A stretch of 59,545 bases of DNA from Bacteroidaceae bacterium (GTDB taxonomy: Bacteria > Bacteroidota > Bacteroidia > Bacteroidales > Bacteroidaceae). The translations under genes and the position numbers were made by a program. Under the pieces are notes generated by a model. That model saw nothing but the letters and a program-made list of their open reading frames with translations, did not search any database and was not told the origin of the DNA. Positions 8,305 through 18,467 of the stretch are shown here, piece after piece. The stretch spans positions 1 through 59,545 of the forward strand of contig JAFSAT010000047.1 of assembly GCA_017442185.1 (NCBI GenBank), read 5' to 3'. The first letter of the stretch is position 1. Each line of letters begins with the position of its first letter.

Positions 8305-8354
8305 AAAAAAGTAAGAAAGAGCGAATATCACAATTCGCTCTTTCTTACTTTTTT
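8305..8354. terminator. Bidirectional terminator between der and the mlaF-like gene
   Basis: A 22-bp near-perfect stem (8305-8326 with 8333-8354) starts in A-run and ends in T-run, so it can end transcription from both converging genes. The stop codon of the minus-strand ATPase gene (8328-8330) lies in its 6-base loop, so the last codons of that gene are part of the stem. Confidence 0.9.
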
Positions 8355-9083
8355 AAGCAGGTCGGACGAGAATAGAAAATCGTTCAGCTGTTTGTTATCG
8401 GTGTAAAGAATCTCGTCTTTTGTACCCTCCCACGACAGCTGTCCGCCGGCAAGGAATGTTATGTGGTCGCCTATGCCCATCACCGAGTTCATATCGTGCG
8501 TGTTTACTATGGTGGTGATATTGTACTCTTCTGTTATCTCGTGTATGAGCTTGTCGATTATTAGCGATGTCTGTGGGTCGAGCCCCGAATTTGGCTCGTC
8601 GCAAAAGAGATAGCGCGGTTCGAGGGCTATGGCGCGAGCAATTGCGGCTCGCTTCTGCATGCCGCCCGATAGTTCTTCGGGGCTTTTGTCTTGTGCTTCA
8701 ATCATGTTCACACGCTCAAGGCAGAAGCGGGCGCGTTTGAGCTTTTCGTCGTAGCTTTTTGCTGAGAACATCTCCAATGGGAACATAACATTCTCTAACA
8801 CACTCATCGAGTCAAATAGGGCGGCACTCTGAAACAGCATGCCCATTTCGCGGCGCAGCATCAGGCGTTCCTTTTTGTTGAATGTCAAAATGTTGCGCTC
8901 GTCGAATATCACCTCTCCTTCATCTGGTTGTAACAATCCTACGATACATTTCAGAAGTACGGTTTTTCCTGCTCCGCTCTGTCCTATGATAAGACTTGTT
9001 TTTCCGCTCTCAAAAGTGGTGCTTATGTTGTTCAGCACTGTTTGGTCGCCGAATCTCTTGGATATGTTGGCTATCTCTATCAT
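8328..9083 (-). CDS. ABC transporter ATP-binding protein, MlaF-like
   Basis: The ATPase subunit of a lipid (MCE/Mla-type) ABC transporter. I choose the ATG at 9083 (MIEIANISKRFGDQ), giving 251 residues; a longer frame to 9140 adds residues without family character. Walker A is GQSGAGKT, the Q-loop follows, the signature is LSGGMQKRAAIARA and Walker B is YLFCDEPNSGLDPQT. The GMQKRAAIARA form is typical of MlaF. The start overlaps the stop of the permease gene in a TAATG arrangement, which indicates translational coupling. The substrate-binding MCE protein is not in the window. Role in outer-membrane lipid asymmetry is inferred from the family. Confidence 0.92.
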   Translation of the reverse strand: MIEIANISKRFGDQTVLNNISTTFESGKTSLIIGQSGAGKTVLLKCIVGLLQPDEGEVIFDERNILTFNKKERLMLRREMGMLFQSAALFDSMSVLENVMFPLEMFSAKSYDEKLKRARFCLERVNMIEAQDKSPEELSGGMQKRAAIARAIALEPRYLFCDEPNSGLDPQTSLIIDKLIHEITEEYNITTIVNTHDMNSVMGIGDHITFLAGGQLSWEGTKDEILYTDNKQLNDFLFSSDLLKKVRKSEL

Positions 9084-9850
9084 TACTGCATGAGTAACTG
9101 GGTTAACACTATGTCGGCAAAAAGTATGAGCACGCTGCAACTTACCACCGAGTCGGTGCTTGCTTTGCCCACTTCGATGGAGCCGCCCTCGACGCTATAT
9201 CCGTAGTATGATGCAACGGAGGAAATGATGAATGCAAAGAATAGCGATTTTATGATGCTGCACCACACATACCACTGTGAAAACTCATATTGCAGGCCTG
9301 TGGTAAGGTCGTCGGGGGTCATTATGCCTGTGAAAAGTCCTATTGCGTATGCTCCTGCAATGCCGGCTCCGATACTGAATATCACCAAAATAGGTATCAT
9401 GGTGATAAGAGCCGTCACCTTGGGCAGTATCAGGAAGTTTGCCGAATTTACACCCATTATCTCCATGGCGTCAATCTGTTGTGTCACACGCATGGTGCCA
9501 ATCTCCGATGTTATGTTGGAGCCAACCTTGCCTGACAGTATCAGGCACATGATGGACGATGAGAATTCGAGTATCAGAATTTCGCGTGTGGCATATCCTA
9601 CAACAAATTTGGGCATCCATGCACTCTCGATGTTGAGCTTCATCTGTATACATATCACGGCACCAATGAAGAAGGAAATCAACAAAACTATGGGGATGGA
9701 ATTTACTCCCAGCTGGTAAAGTTCGATTCTGAATTGTCTGAAGAACATTTTTATGCTCTCGGGGCGGGCGAATACTCTGCGCATGAGCATCAGATATTTG
9801 CCGAATGTGCTTATGGAGTCTGCAATAATCATCTGTTTATAGACAAACAA
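9083..9850 (-). CDS. MlaE-like ABC transporter permease
   Basis: A 255-residue membrane permease of the MlaE (DUF140) family with about five or six membrane segments. Family marks include the region around EFSSSIMCLILSGKVGS and the conserved EIGTMRVTQQIDAMEIMG block, which forms the coupling part. An alternative ATG six codons downstream (9832) is equally possible. It is cotranscribed with the ATPase gene. The pair should move phospholipids between inner and outer membrane together with an MCE-domain protein encoded elsewhere. Confidence 0.92.
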   Translation of the reverse strand: MFVYKQMIIADSISTFGKYLMLMRRVFARPESIKMFFRQFRIELYQLGVNSIPIVLLISFFIGAVICIQMKLNIESAWMPKFVVGYATREILILEFSSSIMCLILSGKVGSNITSEIGTMRVTQQIDAMEIMGVNSANFLILPKVTALITMIPILVIFSIGAGIAGAYAIGLFTGIMTPDDLTTGLQYEFSQWYVWCSIIKSLFFAFIISSVASYYGYSVEGGSIEVGKASTDSVVSCSVLILFADIVLTQLLMQ

Positions 9851-9872
9851 GATTTCTCTTGTATTAGCTGTG

Positions 9873-9880
9873 CAAAGTTA
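9873..9880 (-). promoter_or_regulatory. Candidate -7 element for the mlaE-mlaF pair
   Basis: On the minus strand this reads TAACTTTG, a full match to TAnnTTTG, 22 bp before the longer mlaE start. If used, transcription would begin almost at the ATG, which would favour the downstream start at 9832. No good TTTG lies 20 bp upstream. Confidence 0.35.
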
Positions 9881-10010
9881 CATTTTTTATTGTTTATTCA
9901 GAAGTTGTTTTTCGATTTATTTCGGAAGTAATATAAAGTAACAGAAAAACTTTTGTAAAGCAGGGAACTTTAGTATATAAAAAAGAACTGTAAAAATATC
10001 AAGGAAATAA

Positions 10011-10024
10011 GTTTAAACAGCTTG
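10011..10024 (+). repeat. Short copy of the dispersed repeat end
   Basis: GTTTAAACAGCTTG matches the core of the repeat end TTTAAACAGCTTCTTATA but diverges afterwards. It lies in the 250-bp region between divergent mlaE and lptB. Confidence 0.4.
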
Positions 10025-10102
10025 CAAAAAGTTTGTTGCTTGTGTAATTTTTTGGAAAAACCCTAAATTCGCATTATCTTCGCCCATTGATATTATCGCT
10101 AT

Positions 10103-10900
10103 ATGGAAAATTTAAACGGAAATATGATGCAGGGCTCCGAGGAGCAGCGTATGGTGCTGCGCACCGAGGGGTTGGTGAAGCGCTATGGCAAGCGCACTGT
10201 GGTGAATAATGTATCGTTCGATGTCAAGCAAGGCGAGATTGTGGGTTTGTTGGGGCCTAACGGTGCCGGAAAGACTACCTCGTTTTATATGACAACCGGG
10301 CTTGTGGTGCCCAATGGCGGTCGTATATTTCTTAATGACATGGAGATAACCGACTATCCGGTGTATAAGCGTGCTCGAGCAGGTATAGGATATTTGGCGC
10401 AAGAGGCCAGCGTGTTCCGTAATATGAGTGTCGAGGATAATATAGCAGCGGTGCTTGAACTTACAGATAAACCCAAAGAGTATCAAAAGGAAAAACTAGA
10501 AAGTTTGATAGAGGAATTTCGTCTTCAGAAGGTGCGCAAGAATCTTGGCAGCCGCCTGTCGGGTGGTGAACGACGTCGCACCGAGATTGCTCGTTGTCTG
10601 GCCATCGACCCTAAGTTTATAATGCTCGACGAGCCGTTTGCCGGTGTCGACCCGATTGCAGTCGAGGACATTCAATATATAGTGTGGAAACTAAAAGATA
10701 AGAATATAGGTATTCTGATAACCGACCACAATGTGCAAGAGACACTTAATATAACCGATCGTGCCTACCTGCTTTTTGAAGGGCGCATCCTCTTTGAAGG
10801 TACACCGGAGGTGCTTGCCGACAATGCAATAGTGCGCGAAAAGTATCTTGGACGCGATTTTGTGTTGCGCAAGAAAGACTTCCAGATGGATGATGAGTAG
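10103..10900 (+). CDS. lptB: LPS export ABC transporter ATP-binding protein LptB
   Basis: LptB powers extraction of lipopolysaccharide from the inner membrane with LptF/LptG. The protein has 265 residues; the first 16 precede the LptB core that starts at [13 protein letters not shown]. Walker A is [10 protein letters not shown], the LptB-type switch region [18 protein letters not shown] follows, the signature is [16 protein letters not shown] and Walker B is [13 protein letters not shown]. The H-loop is ITDHNV. An internal ATG at 10151 would give the shorter E. coli-like form. It is transcribed alone, with its own terminator. The partners LptF/G/C are not in the window; an OstA-like protein lies about 12 kb away. 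Confidence 0.95.
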   Translation: MENLNGNMMQGSEEQRMVLRTEGLVKRYGKRTVVNNVSFDVKQGEIVGLLGPNGAGKTTSFYMTTGLVVPNGGRIFLNDMEITDYPVYKRARAGIGYLAQEASVFRNMSVEDNIAAVLELTDKPKEYQKEKLESLIEEFRLQKVRKNLGSRLSGGERRRTEIARCLAIDPKFIMLDEPFAGVDPIAVEDIQYIVWKLKDKNIGILITDHNVQETLNITDRAYLLFEGRILFEGTPEVLADNAIVREKYLGRDFVLRKKDFQMDDE

Positions 10901-10926
10901 TTTACCGCTCTGTTTGCGATGTGCAT

Positions 10927-10972
10927 AAAGCGACAAAAAGCGTATCTAAATGAGCTTTTTGTCGCTTTCTTT
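10927..10972 (+). terminator. Rho-independent terminator after lptB
   Basis: A perfect 15-bp stem (10927-10941 with 10953-10967) with an 11-base loop is followed by a T-rich tail. Confidence 0.85.
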
Positions 10973-11004
10973 AGGTTGTGCCGTCAATAAATTTATTTTT
11001 TTAC

Positions 11005-11035
11005 TTGATTTTCTTCTCGATAAATTGTAATTTTG
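11005..11035 (+). promoter_or_regulatory. Promoter of tig-clpP-clpX
   Basis: TTG at 11005-11007 is separated by 20 bp from TAATTTTG at 11028-11035, matching the Bacteroidetes pattern. The predicted start near 11042 gives a leader of about 35 bases before tig. Confidence 0.6.
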
Positions 11036-11078
11036 CAGCCCGTAATTTGGGCTTAGAGTATTATTAAAAATTGATTAT

Positions 11079-12425
11079 ATGGAATTTACACTTACAAATT
11101 TGGACGCAACCAGCGCACGTTTGGTTGTGAATGTATCAGAGGCCGACTATGCAGGTCAGGTAGAGAACTCTCTGAAGAATTTCCGTCGCAAGGCAAATAT
11201 TCCCGGCTTTCGTCCCGGAATGGTGCCCATGGGTCTTATTAAGAAACAATATGGCACAGCCGTAAAAGCCGAAGAGATAAATAAAATTCTGCAAACAAAG
11301 ATTTTCGAGTATATAAAGGAGAATAAAGTAGATATGCTGGGTGAGCCTCTGCCCTCAGAGGAGCAGCAGGCTGCGATAGACTTTGTTAATGGAAAAGACT
11401 ACACATTTGAATTTGATATAGCTCTTGCCCCCAAGTTCGACGCATCGTTGAGCAGCAGCGACAAACTTGCCTATTATCGTATACAGCCTACTGACGAAAT
11501 GATTGATGGTCAGGTGCAAGCCTATGCACAGCGCTGTGGCGAGTACAAGCAGGTAGAGGCTTACGAGAATGGCGACATGCTCAAAGGACACCTTGTCGAA
11601 ATTGCCGAGGAGGGTGTTAATGTTCGCGATGCAGTGCTTATGCCTTCATATATGAAGAACGATGAGCAGAAAGCACTCTTTGCCGGCGCAAAGGTTGATG
11701 ATGTTATCACTTTCAACCCCTTTGCAGCTTACGATGGCAGCGAGGCTGAGCTATCATCTCTCTTGAAAGTAGAAAAAAGCGAGGTTGCTGCAAAGAACGG
11801 CGATTTTACATTCACCGTTACCGAGATTACACGCTTTGTGGCAAGCGAAATAAACCAAACAGTATTTGATGCAGCCTTTGGTAAAGATGCCGTTAAGAGC
11901 GAAGAGGAATTCCGTGCCAAGATTGCAGCACAATTTGCAGAGCGTTTCGAGGTTGAGAGCGACTACAAACTTTTGCTCGATGTTCGCAGTTACCTGAAAA
12001 ACCGCATCGGTCAAATGGAATTCCCCGAGGCATTGTTACGTCGCATCATGGATGCAAACAGAGCAGACAAAGAGAATACCGTCAGCGATGAGGATTTCCG
12101 CAAGAGTCTTGACGAACTTGCATGGCATCTTATTAAAGAGCAGCTGGCAAAGCAATTCAACGTTAGCATTAACGACGAAGATGTGCTGAATGTTGCAAAA
12201 GCAGCAACACGCGACCAATTTGCACAATACGGTATGGCTAACATGCCCGAAGACCTTCTTGAGAACTATGCAAAAGAGATGCTCAAGCAAGACCGTACAC
12301 GTGAGGCACTCATAAACCGCGCAGTAGATGTTAAACTTATTGCAGCGATAAAAGGCGTGGTGACACTCGAAGAAGAAAACATATCTGTTGAAGACTTCAA
12401 CAAAAAGGTGTCCGAGAACGCTTAA
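11079..12425 (+). CDS. tig: Trigger factor
   Basis: Ribosome-associated chaperone for nascent chains. The 448-residue protein carries the ribosome-binding loop signature GFRPGMVPMG near residues 43-52. The middle region that holds the FKBP-type isomerase domain in proteobacteria is strongly diverged here, as is usual in Bacteroidetes. The C-terminal arms are helical and rich in Lys/Glu. It heads the tig-clpP-clpX unit, with 31 bp to clpP, which couples nascent-chain folding with the Clp protease in many bacteria. Confidence 0.95.
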   Translation: MEFTLTNLDATSARLVVNVSEADYAGQVENSLKNFRRKANIPGFRPGMVPMGLIKKQYGTAVKAEEINKILQTKIFEYIKENKVDMLGEPLPSEEQQAAIDFVNGKDYTFEFDIALAPKFDASLSSSDKLAYYRIQPTDEMIDGQVQAYAQRCGEYKQVEAYENGDMLKGHLVEIAEEGVNVRDAVLMPSYMKNDEQKALFAGAKVDDVITFNPFAAYDGSEAELSSLLKVEKSEVAAKNGDFTFTVTEITRFVASEINQTVFDAAFGKDAVKSEEEFRAKIAAQFAERFEVESDYKLLLDVRSYLKNRIGQMEFPEALLRRIMDANRADKENTVSDEDFRKSLDELAWHLIKEQLAKQFNVSINDEDVLNVAKAATRDQFAQYGMANMPEDLLENYAKEMLKQDRTREALINRAVDVKLIAAIKGVVTLEEENISVEDFNKKVSENA

Positions 12426-12456
12426 TATATATAAGTGAAATAATTTAAACAAAAAA

Positions 12457-13137
12457 ATGATGAGTATGGAGAGAGATGATTTTAGAAAATATGCCACAAA
12501 GCACCTTGGCATAAACGGAATGGTGCTCGATGATGTGATGAAGATGCAGTCACAATATCTGAATCCTTATATACTTGAGGAACGTCAGCTAAATGTGACA
12601 CAGATGGATGTGTTCTCGCGCCTCATGGCCGATAGAATCATCTTCCTCGGAACTCAGATAGATGATTATACAGCCAACACTCTGCAAGCACAGTTGCTGT
12701 ATCTCGATTCGGTTGACAGCGGAAAGGATATTTCGATATACATAAATTCCCCCGGCGGCTCCGTATATGCAGGCTTGGGAATTTACGACACCATGCAATT
12801 TATATCGAGCGACGTTGCAACCATCTGCACCGGAATGGCTGCAAGCATGGCAGCAGTGCTGCTGGTTGCAGGAACAGAGGGCAAACGCTCGGCACTAACA
12901 CACAGCCGCGTGATGATACATCAACCGCTTGGAGGAGTGCAAGGACAGGCCAGCGATATTGAGATTACGGCTCGTGAGATTCAGAAACTGAAGAAAGAAC
13001 TGTATACAATAATATCCGACCACAGCCATCAATCCTACGAAAAGGTGTGGGCCGACGGCGATCGCGACTATTGGATGACATCGCAGGAGGCACAAGAGTA
13101 TGGCATGATAGACCGTGTGCTTACACGCCAAAAGTAA
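12457..13137 (+). CDS. clpP: ATP-dependent Clp protease proteolytic subunit ClpP
   Basis: Serine peptidase forming the 14-mer barrel that degrades substrates fed by ClpX. The protein has 226 residues. Catalytic Ser130 lies in GMAASMAAV and His155 in MIHQPLGG, and the oxyanion strand is SPGGSV; the catalytic Asp lies in DGDRDYW. The N-terminus is about 25 residues longer than in E. coli, consistent with a propeptide or the Bacteroidetes form. Two ATG codons at the start (MMSM) leave a small uncertainty. clpX starts 11 bp after the stop. Confidence 0.97.
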   Translation: MMSMERDDFRKYATKHLGINGMVLDDVMKMQSQYLNPYILEERQLNVTQMDVFSRLMADRIIFLGTQIDDYTANTLQAQLLYLDSVDSGKDISIYINSPGGSVYAGLGIYDTMQFISSDVATICTGMAASMAAVLLVAGTEGKRSALTHSRVMIHQPLGGVQGQASDIEITAREIQKLKKELYTIISDHSHQSYEKVWADGDRDYWMTSQEAQEYGMIDRVLTRQK

Positions 13138-13148
13138 TCCGTAAATCT

Positions 13149-14372
13149 ATGGCAGAAAAACACAATAAGAGACGTTGCAGCTTCTGTGGAAGAAACGAGG
13201 CAGATGTAGAACTGCTCATGACAGGTCTTGAGGGTTATATATGTAACAATTGCGTTGAACAGGCTTATACAATATTGCGCGAAGAGAGTATGCTTCCCGT
13301 AACACCGTCATTCTCTATTCCCGAGTTGCCAAAGCCTAAAGAGATAAAAGCCTTCTTGGATGAATATGTCATTGGGCAGGATGAGGCTAAATGCTCGCTC
13401 GCCGTATCGGTTTACAATCACTACAAACGCTTGATGCAGAATGGCAATGGCGACGACGTAGAGATTGAAAAAAGTAATATTGTGATGGTCGGAAGCACGG
13501 GAACCGGCAAAACGCTTTTGGCACGCACCATTGCACGCCTGCTTAAAGTTCCTTTCACAATAGTGGATGCAACGGTTCTTACAGAGGCCGGGTATGTTGG
13601 CGAAGATATAGAAAGCATTCTCACCCGTCTGTTGCAGGTGGCCGATTATAAAGTGGAAGAAGCCGAGAGGGGGATAGTGTTTATCGACGAGATAGATAAA
13701 ATTGCCCGCAAGGGCGACAACCCCTCAATCACACGCGATGTAAGCGGAGAGGGAGTGCAACAAGGGCTTCTGAAACTGCTCGAGGGCTCGGTTGTGAACG
13801 TGCCTCCACAAGGCGGACGTAAGCACCCCGACCAGAAGATGATTCCCGTAAACACCCGCAACATACTTTTTATATGTGGCGGAGCATTCGATGGAATCGA
13901 GAAAAAAATTGCGCAACGCCTGAATACCCACGTGGTGGGATTCGACTCGGTGCAGAACAAACTGAGTATCGACAAAAATGACATGATGAAATATGTCACT
14001 CCGCAGGATTTGCGCTCGTTCGGACTTATCCCCGAGATTGTGGGGCGTTTACCTATTCTGACCTCCTTGCATCCGTTGGATAAAAATGCTTTGAGAAATA
14101 TACTTACAAAGCCTAAAAATTCCATTATCAAGCAATACATAAAACTGATGGAGATGGATAATGTTAAGCTGACCTTCGACAAGGAGGTGCTCGACTTTAT
14201 CGTCGATAAGGCCGTAGAGTATAAATTAGGTGCACGCGGTCTGCGCTCCATCGTAGAAACCATCATGCTTGATAAAATGTACGAGGTGCCTTCGAGTGGA
14301 GTAAAAAACTGTCGTATAACAAAGGAATATGCAGCGGCACAATTGAGTAAAGGTATGCCGCAGGGTATGTAA
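13149..14372 (+). CDS. clpX: ATP-dependent Clp protease ATP-binding subunit ClpX
   Basis: Unfoldase of the ClpXP protease, 407 residues from the ATG at 13149; the open frame continues upstream into clpP but has no ClpX character there. The N-terminal zinc-binding domain shows CSFC and CNNC. Walker A is GSTGTGKT, Walker B is IVFIDEIDKI, and the pore-type and sensor regions follow (RDVSGEGVQQGLLK, LGARGLRSI). It forms an operon with tig and clpP. Confidence 0.97.
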   Translation: MAEKHNKRRCSFCGRNEADVELLMTGLEGYICNNCVEQAYTILREESMLPVTPSFSIPELPKPKEIKAFLDEYVIGQDEAKCSLAVSVYNHYKRLMQNGNGDDVEIEKSNIVMVGSTGTGKTLLARTIARLLKVPFTIVDATVLTEAGYVGEDIESILTRLLQVADYKVEEAERGIVFIDEIDKIARKGDNPSITRDVSGEGVQQGLLKLLEGSVVNVPPQGGRKHPDQKMIPVNTRNILFICGGAFDGIEKKIAQRLNTHVVGFDSVQNKLSIDKNDMMKYVTPQDLRSFGLIPEIVGRLPILTSLHPLDKNALRNILTKPKNSIIKQYIKLMEMDNVKLTFDKEVLDFIVDKAVEYKLGARGLRSIVETIMLDKMYEVPSSGVKNCRITKEYAAAQLSKGMPQGM

Positions 14373-14414
14373 AGAAAATAATTTGTAACACAAATTTTAA
14401 CAATTCACAGTATA

Positions 14415-14442
14415 GTGTGCCAAAGTTTGCTCTTTGGCACAC
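14415..14442 (+). terminator. Hairpin terminator after clpX
   Basis: GTGTGCCAAAG at 14415-14425 pairs perfectly with 14432-14442 across a 6-base loop. The T-run after it is weak (CTGCTTT). Confidence 0.7.
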
Positions 14443-14492
14443 CTGCTTTATAGATGTTTTTTTCTTTTATAGTGAAAATATATCCCTAAAAA

Positions 14493-14525
14493 TTTGTAGG
14501 ATTCACTTACTTGTTTATAACTTTG
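14493..14525 (+). promoter_or_regulatory. Promoter of recQ
   Basis: TTTG at 14493-14496 and TAACTTTG at 14518-14525, with 21 bp between them, match the Bacteroidetes promoter pattern. The ATG of recQ is 24 bp downstream, giving a short leader. Confidence 0.6.
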
Positions 14526-14549
14526 TTATCTAATTAAGCATATCTTAAA

Positions 14550-16721
14550 ATGGCAAAGAAGTATAATTTAACAGAAGTTCTAAAAAAGAATTTCGGTTTT
14601 GATACATTCAAAGGAGACCAAGAGGCTGTCATAAGAAATCTTCTCGACGGCAAGGATGCCTTTGTACTAATGCCGACAGGTGGCGGCAAGTCGCTCTGCT
14701 ACCAGTTACCCTCACTCATAATGGAGGGTACTGCTATCGTAATATCACCTTTGATAGCTCTTATGAAAAACCAGGTGGACGCCATAAGAAATCTGAACGA
14801 AGAGGACGGAGTGGCCCACTTCCTAAATTCTTCTCTCAGCCGTCAGGCAATAGAGGAGGTGAAAGCCGATGTACTTTCGGGAAAAACAAAACTATTGTAT
14901 GTCGCTCCGGAATCACTCACGAAAGAAGAAAATGTGGAATTTCTTAAGACCGTAAAAATCTCTTTTTATGCGATAGACGAGGCTCACTGTATCTCGGAGT
15001 GGGGGCACGACTTCCGTCCCGAATATCGTCGCATACGCCCTATAATAAACGAAATAGGTAAAGCACCTGTAATTGCACTTACGGCTACCGCTACAAGTAA
15101 AGTGCGCGATGACATAAAAAAGAATCTGGGTATACAGGATGCACCCGACTTCAGGTCGTCATTCAATAGGTCTAACCTATATTACGAGGTGCGTCCCAAA
15201 AATAAAAATGTCGACAAAGAGATTATAAAATTTATTAAGGCCAACCCCGGAAAGTCGGGTATTATATACTGTTTAAGCCGCAAGAAAGTAGAGGAACTTA
15301 CCGAGGTGCTAAAGGTAAACGATATTCCCGCCAAAGCCTATCATGCAGGCATGGATTCCACTATGCGCTCGCAAACACAGGACGACTTTATAATGGAGAA
15401 TATAGATGTTATCGTGGCCACGATAGCCTTTGGTATGGGCATCGATAAACCCGATGTACGCTATGTGATACATTATGATATTCCAAAAAGTCTCGAAGGA
15501 TACTATCAAGAGACGGGGCGTGCCGGGCGTGACGGTGGCGAGGGACAATGTATAGCCTTCTATAACAGCAAGGACTTACAAAAGCTCGAAAAATTTCTCG
15601 AAGGTAAGCCCTTGGCCGAACAATATATAGGTCGTCAGTTGCTACGCGAGACAACCGCCTATGCCGAGTCATCGGTATGTAGGCGCAAGTTGCTGTTGCA
15701 CTACTTTGGCGAGGCCTACGAGCAAGAGAATTGCGGCAATTGCGACAACTGTCGCCATCCCAAAAAGCAGGTTGAAGCACAGGACATGCTTGAGATTCTT
15801 ATAGAAACAGTTATTGCACTAAAAGAGAACTTCAAGGCCGAATATGTCATAGATGTTCTTCTGGGTAAAGAAACAACCGATATACTTTCTCACAAGCACG
15901 AAGAATTAGAGTGTTTCGGAAGCGGGCAAGGCGACGACGTGAAGCGATGGAACGCAGTGATACGTCAGGCTCTTATAGCAGGTTACCTCGATAAAGATGT
16001 AGAGAACTACGGATTATTGAAAGTAACCAAAGAAGGACACGCCTTTATGAAAAAGCCAAAGTCTTTCAAAATAGTCGACGACAAGGATTTTGAAGAGGAA
16101 GAGACCGTAATGCAGGCCGGAAGCTCGTCGGCTGCCGACCCCGAACTGTATGCCATGCTCAAAAACCTCCGCAAGAAACTTGCAAAGCAATTGGAACTGC
16201 CACCCTATGTGATATTCCAAGACCCCTCTCTCGAGGCAATGGCAACAACATATCCTATAACAATTGAAGAACTGCAGAATATTCCCGGAGTAGGCGCGGG
16301 CAAGGCAAAACGCTACGGCGAGGAATTTTGCGCACTCATAAAGCGTCATTGCGAAGAGAATGAGATAGACCGTCCCGAAGATTTCCGCGTGCGCACAGTA
16401 GCCGAAGGCTCCAAGAATGTCAGCATAATTGCAGCCATCGACCGCAAAGTTGCACTCGATGATATTGCCATCAGTAAAGGCATTGAATTTGAGGAACTGC
16501 TCGACGCTGTGGAATCTATCGTATATTCGGGAACAAAACTCAATATAGACTACTTCCTCGAAGACGTCATGGACGAAGAAGACCTTGATGAGATATATCA
16601 ATATTTTAAAAACTCCGATACCGACAGCATAGATGTGGCCATAGATGAATTAGGCGGCGACTATGACGAGGACATGATACGTCTTGTGCGTATAAAATTT
16701 ATATCGGAGATGGCCAACTGA
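14550..16721 (+). CDS. recQ: ATP-dependent DNA helicase RecQ
   Basis: Superfamily 2 3'-5' DNA helicase for recombination and fork repair, 723 residues. Motif I is GGGKSLCYQLP near residue 43, motif II is DEAHCISEWGHDF near 147, and motif VI is QETGRAGRDG near 320. The RecQ zinc-binding module has Cys residues in VCRR, NCGNCDNC. A winged-helix region follows, then an HRDC domain at about residues 535-605 (PGVGAGKAKRYG). An extra acidic C-terminal extension of about 100 residues, ending VRIKFISEMAN, makes it longer than E. coli RecQ (about 610). It appears monocistronic. Confidence 0.96.
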   Translation: MAKKYNLTEVLKKNFGFDTFKGDQEAVIRNLLDGKDAFVLMPTGGGKSLCYQLPSLIMEGTAIVISPLIALMKNQVDAIRNLNEEDGVAHFLNSSLSRQAIEEVKADVLSGKTKLLYVAPESLTKEENVEFLKTVKISFYAIDEAHCISEWGHDFRPEYRRIRPIINEIGKAPVIALTATATSKVRDDIKKNLGIQDAPDFRSSFNRSNLYYEVRPKNKNVDKEIIKFIKANPGKSGIIYCLSRKKVEELTEVLKVNDIPAKAYHAGMDSTMRSQTQDDFIMENIDVIVATIAFGMGIDKPDVRYVIHYDIPKSLEGYYQETGRAGRDGGEGQCIAFYNSKDLQKLEKFLEGKPLAEQYIGRQLLRETTAYAESSVCRRKLLLHYFGEAYEQENCGNCDNCRHPKKQVEAQDMLEILIETVIALKENFKAEYVIDVLLGKETTDILSHKHEELECFGSGQGDDVKRWNAVIRQALIAGYLDKDVENYGLLKVTKEGHAFMKKPKSFKIVDDKDFEEEETVMQAGSSSAADPELYAMLKNLRKKLAKQLELPPYVIFQDPSLEAMATTYPITIEELQNIPGVGAGKAKRYGEEFCALIKRHCEENEIDRPEDFRVRTVAEGSKNVSIIAAIDRKVALDDIAISKGIEFEELLDAVESIVYSGTKLNIDYFLEDVMDEEDLDEIYQYFKNSDTDSIDVAIDELGGDYDEDMIRLVRIKFISEMAN

Positions 16722-16787
16722 TAAGCCACATTCCGACTGATGATTGTACGCAGCAGCCGAGGAACGAATTGAAAAACAAAGAAATAA

Positions 16788-18287
<1,500 letters not shown>

Positions 18288-18303
18288 CGACAAGCAAAAA
18301 AAA

Positions 18304-18328
18304 GAGGGTGACCAATCAGGCCACCCTC
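18304..18328 (+). terminator. Hairpin terminator after guaB
   Basis: GAGGGTGACC at 18304-18313 pairs with GGCCACCCTC at 18319-18328 with one mismatch, 17 bases after the guaB stop. The T-run is short. Confidence 0.6.
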
Positions 18329-18410
18329 AGTTTGCATAAACCGATAAAAAAACTTTGACTTTCTCAAATCCAATCGGTGTATTAAATAAATAATATTTTT
18401 CAAAAAAAAT

Positions 18411-18434
18411 CATACAGCTTCTTAAACAGCTTAT
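18411..18434 (+). repeat. Copy of the dispersed repeat end, partly doubled
   Basis: ACAGCTTCTTAAACAGCTTATAA contains two overlapping copies of the ACAGCTT core of the dispersed repeat. It lies about 30 bp upstream of the first SurA-like gene. Confidence 0.45.
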
Positions 18435-18467
18435 AATTATTAAATAGAATTTTAAAAAACTTCATAT

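Noticed and set aside
8191-8406. 71-codon open frame between der and the mlaF-like gene
   Set aside because: It runs across the dispersed repeat, the terminator hairpin and the antisense end of the ATPase gene; composition is that of AT-rich non-coding DNA.
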